A program made the translations under genes and the position numbers. A stretch of 7,281 bases of DNA from positions 1-7,281 of the forward strand of contig CAJTZB010000128.1 of NCBI GenBank assembly GCA_910583815.1. The letters are read 5' to 3'. Below are positions 1-4,989 of the stretch, one piece after another; within the stretch, counting starts at the first letter, position 1; every line of letters begins with the position of its first letter. The stretch comes from an uncultured Lachnospiraceae bacterium. Lineage in GTDB: Bacteria; Bacillota; Clostridia; Lachnospirales; Lachnospiraceae. The notes beneath the pieces are model-generated. The model saw nothing but the letters and a program-made list of their open reading frames with translations. It was not told the DNA's origin and did not search any database.

Positions 1-96
1 TCCATTAAATGGACAGCGATTTCTGTAGTTTATCAGCTTGCGATTGCATGGGTGATGTCTGTGGCGGTCTATCAGCTTGCAAGGGTGCTGTTCTGA
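1..96 (+). CDS. feoB: C-terminal end of FeoB-like ferrous iron transporter (partial)
   Basis: Only the last 31 codons and the TGA stop (94-96) are present. The tail begins SIKWTAISVVYQLAIAWVMS and ends in ARVLF. It is a hydrophobic membrane segment with the K-W-T start and the repeated V-Y-Q-L pattern that I associate with the final transmembrane helix of Firmicutes FeoB, the GTP-driven inner-membrane permease for Fe2+. The G domain and gate motifs lie upstream of the window, so the call rests on this short tail. Another polytopic permease with a similar last helix cannot be excluded. No terminator follows the stop. The restriction endonuclease gene begins 19 bases later. Confidence 0.6.
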   Translation, partial: SIKWTAISVVYQLAIAWVMSVAVYQLARVLF

Positions 97-115
97 TAAA
101 TGGGGGTGTTGCTAT

Positions 116-964
116 ATGAAGAATGAAAATGAGAAAGTTATATTCTCTAAGAATTTAAAGAAGTTTGCTTCTGCATTAGCTAGTCAAATTGCTTTAAACG
201 ATGAATGGACAATCCGTGGTTTTATTGATATTTTTAAAAATGTCTATACTATTTCATCTGATACTAAGATTGTATCAAAAATTTTAGAACTGCATTTATT
301 TCCGCATTTTATGATGTTTGCGAAAGAAATTGGCTATAAAATAGAGTTGGCAACCCATCAGAATTGGTATCCAGATTTAAGTTTTATTAATCGGGATAAT
401 CCTTCTGTTAAATTTGCTGTTGATTTGAAGACAACTTATCGTAATGAAGATAATCCTGACTTCTGTAATGGATTTACTCTTGGCTCACATGGGGAGTATT
501 TTATTAACAGGACAAGCGCAAAAAATATTCAGTATCCATATGATGATTATAGTGGCCATTTTTGTCTAGGAATTATATATATCCGGTCAGTGATTGATAA
601 ATTTGAAGAGACAAAGATTTATAATGTTGACGAAGTAGAAAATATTCCAGCAGTTATCCGTGATTTTACTTTTTTTGCAGAAGAAAAGTGGCGTATTGCA
701 AGTGATAAAGGTGGGAGCGGCAATACAGCCAATATAGGGAGTATTCGGAAAATTGAGGATATTCTCTCTGGCAATGGTGTTTTTGTGAATGCCGGAGAAG
801 AGTATTTTGATGACTATTGGGCGAACTTTGGGAAAATAGAAATTTTGGATAAGGCAGGAAAACGAAAAAAGCTGTCTTCATTTTCGGAGTATTTGCGCTA
901 TAGGGGATTGCCAGAAACGATGAATAATTCCAAAGCGCCAAAAACGAAAGGAAAGAATACATGA
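116..964 (+). CDS. EcoRV-family type II restriction endonuclease
   Basis: A 282-residue protein that aligns over most of its length with EcoRV (245 aa), a homodimeric Mg2+-dependent nuclease that cuts GAT^ATC to blunt ends. Visible landmarks, with EcoRV equivalents from memory: SSDTK 47-51 (GSDTK), E58 (E45), QNWYPD 82-87 with D87 (D74), DLKTT 103-107 with D103 and K105 (D90, K92), FTLG 120-123, AKNIQYP 135-141, and GSGNT 200-204 (recognition loop 182-186) followed by NIGSI. The full PD-(D/E)XK active site and the base-reading loop are therefore intact. The protein has roughly 15 extra N-terminal residues and a Lys-rich C-terminal extension. ATG 116 is chosen because GGGGGTG (102-108) sits just upstream; the in-frame ATG at 77 lies inside feoB. 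The gene is AT-rich compared with the downstream operon. Its stop overlaps the methyltransferase start. The family call is nearly certain; GATATC specificity is inferred from conserved residues. Confidence 0.94.
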   Translation: MKNENEKVIFSKNLKKFASALASQIALNDEWTIRGFIDIFKNVYTISSDTKIVSKILELHLFPHFMMFAKEIGYKIELATHQNWYPDLSFINRDNPSVKFAVDLKTTYRNEDNPDFCNGFTLGSHGEYFINRTSAKNIQYPYDDYSGHFCLGIIYIRSVIDKFEETKIYNVDEVENIPAVIRDFTFFAEEKWRIASDKGGSGNTANIGSIRKIEDILSGNGVFVNAGEEYFDDYWANFGKIEILDKAGKRKKLSSFSEYLRYRGLPETMNNSKAPKTKGKNT

Positions 965-1863
965 TGCCAGAAAAAGTATTTGTGCCGCCTATAAAAATAC
1001 AAGGTATTAAAACTAAGCTTGTACCACTGATAAAAGAGAATGTTTCTTTGTCGAAAGATACTATGTGGATTGAACCATTTATGGGGTCGGGAGTGGTTGG
1101 CTTTAATATTGCGCCTGCAAGAGCGGTTTTTGCAGATATCAATCCTTATATTATTGAGTTTTACAATCAAATTAAGGCAAAGAAAATTACTTCATATACT
1201 GTTAGAAATTTTCTGGAGGAAGAAGGAAAGAAGCTGTCAGAGAAGGATGATACATATTATTATGAGGTTCGCGAACGTTTTAATCAGAAACATGATTCGT
1301 TAGATTTTCTTTTTCTGAATCGTTCTTGTTTTAATGGAATGATACGTTTTAATAAAGAGCTTGCTTTTAATGTTCCTTATGGGCATAAACCGGAGCGTTT
1401 TTCCAAAGCATATGTTACAAAAATAGCAAATCAGATTGCGCATGTTGAAGAACTGCTTCAATATAACGACTGGTCATTTATGTGTCAGTCTTTTGAACAA
1501 ACAATAGGGATGGCGGATGAAGAGTCGTTTATTTATTGTGACCCGCCATATATTGGTCGGCATGTTGATTATTATGACAGTTGGGATGAGCAGTCAGAGA
1601 TTTCCTTGCGAAATGCTCTTTTGCATTCGGATGCTATATTTATGCTCTCAACATGGGATCACAATGAATATAGGAAAAATGAATATATAGAGACCATATG
1701 GGAGTTTTGCCATAAAGTTACAAAAGAACATTTTTACCATGTTGGGGCGAAAGAAAAAAACAGAAATCCTATGATGGAGGCATTGCTTACTAATTATAGA
1801 ATGACAGGCAATAGAAATTACCTCATAAATGAAAATGAGCAATTATCCTTGCACTTTTTATAA
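961..1863 (+). CDS. M.EcoRV-family DNA adenine-N6 methyltransferase (D12 class)
   Basis: A 300-residue class alpha (Dam-like) N6-adenine methyltransferase, about the length of M.EcoRV (298 aa). It uses S-adenosylmethionine and is expected to methylate the first A of GATATC, shielding host DNA from the neighbouring endonuclease. The SAM-binding motif is EPFMGSG at 38-44, followed by the acidic strand FADI at 57-60. The catalytic motif is DPPY at 194-197 within YCDPPYIGRHVDY. LDFLFLNRSCFNGMIRFN (114-131) and TKEHFYHVGA (254-263) closely match M.EcoRV as I remember it. ATG 961 overlaps the nuclease TGA in an ATGA junction, which implies translational coupling. A second in-frame ATG at 964 would fit the M.EcoRV N-terminus equally well, but AAGGA (948-952) is better spaced for 961. 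A GATATC site (1135-1140) lies inside the gene. A terminator follows the stop closely. Confidence 0.95.
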   Translation: MMPEKVFVPPIKIQGIKTKLVPLIKENVSLSKDTMWIEPFMGSGVVGFNIAPARAVFADINPYIIEFYNQIKAKKITSYTVRNFLEEEGKKLSEKDDTYYYEVRERFNQKHDSLDFLFLNRSCFNGMIRFNKELAFNVPYGHKPERFSKAYVTKIANQIAHVEELLQYNDWSFMCQSFEQTIGMADEESFIYCDPPYIGRHVDYYDSWDEQSEISLRNALLHSDAIFMLSTWDHNEYRKNEYIETIWEFCHKVTKEHFYHVGAKEKNRNPMMEALLTNYRMTGNRNYLINENEQLSLHFL

Positions 1864-1879
1864 GATGCAAGATTATCCG

Positions 1880-1918
1880 AAAAAAGGTTGCCCGAAAAAA
1901 AGGGATAACCTTTTTTTT
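1880..1918 (+). terminator. Rho-independent terminator after the restriction-modification genes
   Basis: A-tract plus GGTT (1880-1889) pairs with AACC plus T-run (1907-1916). An inner CCC/GGG pairing (1891-1893 with 1902-1904) closes an A-rich loop of eight bases. Eight T residues follow the 3' arm. It starts 17 bases after the methyltransferase stop. The A-tract on the 5' side means it could also terminate transcription arriving from the other strand, although no reverse-strand gene is seen here. Confidence 0.88.
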
Positions 1919-1933
1919 GTCGAATAGTATAAT
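1905..1933 (+). promoter_or_regulatory. Candidate sigma-A promoter for the dgt-dnaG-rpoD operon
   Basis: A perfect -10 hexamer TATAAT lies at 1928-1933. The best partner at 17-base spacing is ATAACC (1905-1910), which matches TTGACA at only three of six positions, so recognition would lean on the -10 box. The -35 region falls in the 3' arm of the upstream terminator. Initiation would be expected near 1939-1941, giving a leader of about 90 bases before dgt. It is the only convincing -10 in the gap between the terminator and dgt. Confidence 0.5.
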
Positions 1934-1950
1934 TAGAAGAATCTTTTTTT

Positions 1951-2016
1951 GAGGCGGTCATGGATACTTACGTGCCTCAGCCTATGGAAACAGGTTGAAA
2001 AGCCGCCTGCGGCGGC
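1951..2016 (+). promoter_or_regulatory. Structured leader of the dgt operon with two AUGGA-loop hairpins
   Basis: Three hairpins can be drawn in sequence. Hairpin 1 pairs GAGGC (1951-1955) with GCCTC (1974-1978) and shows AUGGAU (1960-1965) in its loop. Hairpin 2 pairs CAGCCT (1978-1983, one G-U) with AGGTTG (1992-1997) and shows AUGGAAAC as its loop. Hairpin 3 pairs GCCGCC (2002-2007) with GGCGGC (2011-2016). A competing long-range stem, AGGCGGT (1952-1958) with GCCGCCT (2002-2008), would disrupt hairpins 1 and 3. The pair of AUGGA loops recalls CsrA-type sites and the published TwoAYGGAY candidate RNA, but the second loop ends in A rather than a pyrimidine. No U-run follows hairpin 3, so it is not a terminator. 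The function is unknown. Confidence 0.4.
1960..1998 (+). CDS. Possible 12-codon leader peptide upstream of dgt
   Basis: ATG 1960 opens a 12-codon frame (MDTYVPQPMETG) ending at TGA 1996-1998. GAGG (1951-1954), five bases upstream, is a credible ribosome binding site. The GC-rich hairpin 2002-2016 begins three bases after the stop, a layout resembling leader-peptide control. The frame has no run of one regulatory amino acid. It occupies the same bases as the two AUGGA hairpins, so the apparent RNA motif may partly reflect its ATGGAT and ATGGAA codons, or the reverse. A frame this short can arise by chance, so it is listed as a candidate only. Confidence 0.22.
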   Translation: MDTYVPQPMETG

Positions 2017-2032
2017 AGAATGAGAGGTTAGC

Positions 2033-3046
2033 ATGAAAAATCTCAGAGAACTGCAAGAGGCCAGAGAACATGAATTTTTAAATCCATATGCGGCATTCAG
2101 CGATTGCTCACTTGGAAGAGACAGAGAAGAAGAGCAGTGTGATATCCGAACGATTTATCAGCGAGACCGTGACCGCATTCTGCACAGCAAGGCATTCCGG
2201 CGGCTGAACGCAAAGACACAGGTGTTTCTGGCACCGGAAGGTGACCATTACCGGACCCGCTTGACGCATACATTGGAAGTTTCGCAGACAGCACGTACCA
2301 TTGCAAGGGCACTCCGGCTGAACGAGGATCTGACAGAAGCGATTGCACTCGGGCATGACCTTGGGCATACGCCGTTTGGACATGCAGGAGAGCGGGCCTT
2401 AAACCGTGTGTATGGCGGTGGGTTTGAACATCATATGCAAAGCATCCGTGTTGTGGAGCTGTTGGAGCGCCACGGAAACGGCCTGAATCTGACAAAGGAA
2501 GTCCGGGATGGTATTCAGAATCATCAGACAAAAGGCAGGCCGGCAACACTGGAAGGAAAAATTGTACGGCTCTCTGATAAGATTGCCTATATTAACCATG
2601 ATATTGATGATGCGATTCGTGGGCATATTATCACAGAAAAGGAAATTCCCACAGAATATACTTCGGTACTTGGACACAGCCTGACTGAGCGTCTGAATAC
2701 ATTGATTCACGACATTACAATGAACAGCGAAGGAAAGAATGACATCTGTATGTCGCCGGAGATAGAGCGTGCGATGCTGGGACTGCGGCAGTATATGTTC
2801 CGGAGTGTCTATACAAACCCGGTGGCAAAAGGGCAGGAAGCAAAGGCAGAACAGATGATAGAAGAGCTGTTTTGTTATTATTCAGAGCATATGGACAAAC
2901 TGCCGGAGGAATATCTCTACATGATAGAGCATAAAAAAGAGGCGGCAGACCGTGTTGTATGCGACTATGTGGCAGGCATGACAGACCGTTATGCGGTTAC
3001 ACAGTTCCGTAAGATTCGTATTCCGGGGGCATGGGACGTGTATTGA
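2033..3046 (+). CDS. dgt: dGTP triphosphohydrolase-like HD-domain protein
   Basis: A 337-residue cytosolic protein of the dGTPase (SAMHD1-like HD) family, predicted to hydrolyse dNTPs to deoxynucleosides and triphosphate and so trim dNTP pools. The metal-binding HD signature is complete: H79 in RLTHT, H108-D109 in GHDLGHTPFGH, and D182 in SDKIAYINHD. H112, H117 and E120 lie in the same conserved block, and FEHH is at 131-134. The RDRDRILHSKAFRRL segment (44-58) and KTQVF (61-65) are typical of the short Firmicutes type, which lacks the insert of the longer E. coli Dgt. The start is preceded by AGAGG (2023-2027) five bases upstream. It is the first gene of the operon, and its stop lies 13 bases before the dnaG start. 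Its dNTP preference cannot be read from the sequence. Confidence 0.93.
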   Translation: MKNLRELQEAREHEFLNPYAAFSDCSLGRDREEEQCDIRTIYQRDRDRILHSKAFRRLNAKTQVFLAPEGDHYRTRLTHTLEVSQTARTIARALRLNEDLTEAIALGHDLGHTPFGHAGERALNRVYGGGFEHHMQSIRVVELLERHGNGLNLTKEVRDGIQNHQTKGRPATLEGKIVRLSDKIAYINHDIDDAIRGHIITEKEIPTEYTSVLGHSLTERLNTLIHDITMNSEGKNDICMSPEIERAMLGLRQYMFRSVYTNPVAKGQEAKAEQMIEELFCYYSEHMDKLPEEYLYMIEHKKEAADRVVCDYVAGMTDRYAVTQFRKIRIPGAWDVY

Positions 3047-3059
3047 TGGGGGCAGGCAG

Positions 3060-4880
3060 ATGTATTATCCAGAAGAGACAGTAGAAGAGGTAAGACAGAG
3101 AAGCGACATTGTGGATGTAATCGGCTCTTATGTGCATCTGCAGAAAAAGGGTGCGAACTATATGGGTCTGTGCCCATTCCACAATGAGAAGTCGCCTTCG
3201 TTTTCTGTGCATCAGGGAAAGCAGATGTACCACTGTTTTGGCTGTGGTGTTGGCGGCAATGTCTTTACTTTTGTCATGGAATATGAGAATTTTACGTTTG
3301 TAGAGGCACTGAAGTTCCTTGCTGAACGGGCAGGGGTAAAACTTCCTGAAATAGAATATTCGGAAGAAGCAAAACGTGCGGCAGATTTTAAAGGGAAGCT
3401 GTATGAAATTAATAAGCTGGCTGCAAAGTTTTTCTTTTACCAGCTAAAGAATGGACAGGGAAGAGCCGCATATGATTACTTTAAAAACCGAGGGCTGAAA
3501 GAGGAGACTATCGTAAAGTTTGGTTTGGGCTACTCAAGCAAATACAGAGATACGCTTTATAAGTACTTAAAGCAGCAGGGGTATGAGGACAGCTTTTTGA
3601 AGGATACCGGGCTTGTGACGTTTGATGAAAAGCATGGCGGATATGATAAGTTCTGGAACCGTGCAATGTTTCCGATTATGGATGCAGGAGGCAAGGTGAT
3701 CGCATTTGGGGGAAGAGTACTGGGTGATGGCACACCAAAGTACTTAAATTCTCCAGAAACAAAAATTTTTGACAAAAGCAGGAACCTGTACGGACTGAAC
3801 TATGCAAAGCTTTCCAGAAAGCCATATATGCTAATCTGCGAAGGATATATGGATGTTATTGCATTGCATCAGGCAGGCTTTTCTAATGCGGTAGCATCGC
3901 TTGGAACGGCACTTACCGGCCTGCAGGCGGCTCTTTTGGCAAGGTATACAAAAGAAGTTCTTCTGACTTATGACAGCGATGGTGCCGGAACCAAGGCGGC
4001 GCTTCGGGCAATTCCAATTCTAAAAGAAGCGGGAATCAGTGTCAAGGTCGTTAATATGAAACCATATAAAGATCCAGATGAGTTCATTAAAATGCTTGGT
4101 GCAGAGGAATACCAAAAACGGCTGGATGTGGCAGCCGGCAGTTTTTTCTTTGAGCTTAGCGTGCTGGAGCAGAGTTATAGCTTTGATGATCCGGAACAGA
4201 AGACAAAATTTTTCCATGAGACAGCCAAAAAGCTTTTGGAGTTTTCGGATGAAATTGAGCGGACCAATTACGAAGAGGCAGTTGCACGAAAATATGGAAT
4301 TAGTTATGACATGCTGCATAAACTGGTTATTCGTTATGGTTCTCAGATGGTGGTGGTTGGAGGGACTTATGTTCCTGCAACGGAGCTGCAGAAGGAGCAT
4401 TCTTCAATAAGAGGAGAACAGCGGCGGCAAAAAAGGGAAGGCGAAGATGCAGGAATGCAGGCACAGAAATTGCTGCTTACATGGCTTAGCTCAGAGCCTA
4501 AATTGTTTGGCAGAGTAAAGGGAATTATTACGCCGGATGATTTTAACGAAGGCTTTTTTAAAGATATTGCATCAATGGCATTTGCGCAGTATGAACAGGA
4601 AGGCAATATCAGCCCTGCCAGAATTGTCAGCCATTTTGAAGATAAGGAGGAGCAGACAAGGGCGGCAGAGCTGTTTCAGACAGGTTTCAGGGAGGAGATG
4701 GACGCGGCGGGACAGAAAAAGGCGTTTGAGGACACGGTACGGAGGGTAAAACAGTCGGCCATTGAGCAGGAAATTGAAAAAGCAATGGAATCAGGTGATA
4801 TAGAACGCTTTCAGAAGCTGATTGAGGAAAAAAACCGCTATAAAAACAACTTCCCTATTCCTGAATATATTCCCGAATAG
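3060..4880 (+). CDS. dnaG: DNA primase DnaG
   Basis: A 606-residue primase that makes the short RNA primers for replication forks and works with the replicative helicase. The N-terminal zinc-binding domain has the CHC2 ligands C38, H41, C59 and C62 (CPFH and CFGC). The RNA-polymerase domain carries FGGRVLGDGTPKYLNSPET (216-234). The TOPRIM core follows, with EGYMD at 261-265 (catalytic E261) and the acidic pair D305 and D307 in YDSDGAG. Residues from about 460 to the end form the helical, charged C-terminal helicase-interaction domain, less conserved as expected. ATG 3060 is preferred because YYPEETVEEVRQRSDIVDVI is the usual DnaG opening and GGGGG (3048-3052) lies seven bases upstream. An in-frame ATG at 2991 lies inside dgt and would add unrelated sequence. 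The length is normal, with no frameshift. Confidence 0.97.
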   Translation: MYYPEETVEEVRQRSDIVDVIGSYVHLQKKGANYMGLCPFHNEKSPSFSVHQGKQMYHCFGCGVGGNVFTFVMEYENFTFVEALKFLAERAGVKLPEIEYSEEAKRAADFKGKLYEINKLAAKFFFYQLKNGQGRAAYDYFKNRGLKEETIVKFGLGYSSKYRDTLYKYLKQQGYEDSFLKDTGLVTFDEKHGGYDKFWNRAMFPIMDAGGKVIAFGGRVLGDGTPKYLNSPETKIFDKSRNLYGLNYAKLSRKPYMLICEGYMDVIALHQAGFSNAVASLGTALTGLQAALLARYTKEVLLTYDSDGAGTKAALRAIPILKEAGISVKVVNMKPYKDPDEFIKMLGAEEYQKRLDVAAGSFFFELSVLEQSYSFDDPEQKTKFFHETAKKLLEFSDEIERTNYEEAVARKYGISYDMLHKLVIRYGSQMVVVGGTYVPATELQKEHSSIRGEQRRQKREGEDAGMQAQKLLLTWLSSEPKLFGRVKGIITPDDFNEGFFKDIASMAFAQYEQEGNISPARIVSHFEDKEEQTRAAELFQTGFREEMDAAGQKKAFEDTVRRVKQSAIEQEIEKAMESGDIERFQKLIEEKNRYKNNFPIPEYIPE

Positions 4881-4887
4881 GCGGCTG

Positions 4888-4906
4888 TTCCGCATATTTG
4901 GCGGAA
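4888..4906 (+). promoter_or_regulatory. Perfect inverted repeat in the dnaG-rpoD spacer
   Basis: TTCCGC (4888-4893) and GCGGAA (4901-4906) form a six-base-pair stem with a seven-base A/T-rich loop, starting eight bases after the dnaG stop. No T-run follows, so it is not an ordinary terminator. It sits where E. coli rpsU-dnaG-rpoD transcripts are processed, so an RNA-processing or stability role is possible but unproven. TACAAT at 4914-4919 resembles a -10 box, but no fair -35 stands at the right distance. Confidence 0.35.
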
Positions 4907-4989
4907 TGATGGTTACAATGTTCAATGAGGGCAAAGCATGTGTTCGTTTTTCGGAAAATGCATACTTTCCAAAAAAGGATGGAGAAAAG

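Noticed and set aside
10..36. Promoter for the nuclease gene: TGGACA (10-15) with TATCAG (31-36)
   Set aside because: The -35 is good, but the spacing is 15 bases and the -10 matches only four of six positions. It is too weak to call.
77..115. In-frame upstream ATG (77) as the start of the restriction endonuclease
   Set aside because: It lies inside the feoB-like frame, has no ribosome binding site, and adds 13 residues without counterpart in EcoRV. ATG 116 follows a near-consensus GGGGGTG.
877..904. Internal promoter for the methyltransferase (TTCATT with TATAGG)
   Set aside because: Three of six and four of six matches at 16-base spacing are at chance level in AT-rich DNA.
666..1142. Reverse-strand 158-residue frame across the nuclease-methyltransferase junction
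   Set aside because: It is antisense to two strongly conserved proteins, has no recognisable domain and no ribosome binding site. It is a shadow frame.
78..1871. Six-base direct repeat TGCAAG flanking the cassette (78-83 and 1866-1871) as a target-site duplication
   Set aside because: Six bases is within chance. One copy lies inside the feoB coding sequence, and no terminal inverted repeats or recombinase accompany it.
2002..2016. GCCGCC/GGCGGC hairpin as an intrinsic terminator before dgt
   Set aside because: No T-run follows, the loop is only three bases, and it sits within the leader just ahead of the dgt ribosome binding site.
2097..2549. Reverse-strand 150-residue frame inside dgt
   Set aside because: The composition looks like antisense of a coding region, and it overlaps the conserved HD motifs on the other strand.
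2991..3059. Earlier in-frame start (2991) for dnaG
   Set aside because: It would overlap the end of dgt by 56 bases and add 23 residues absent from DnaG proteins. ATG 3060 has a ribosome binding site and the typical first residues.
4822..4989. Earlier in-frame starts (from 4822) for rpoD
   Set aside because: Most of the extra 56 residues are dnaG sequence in another frame or spacer DNA. The start at 4990 gives the usual SigA length and has a good ribosome binding site.
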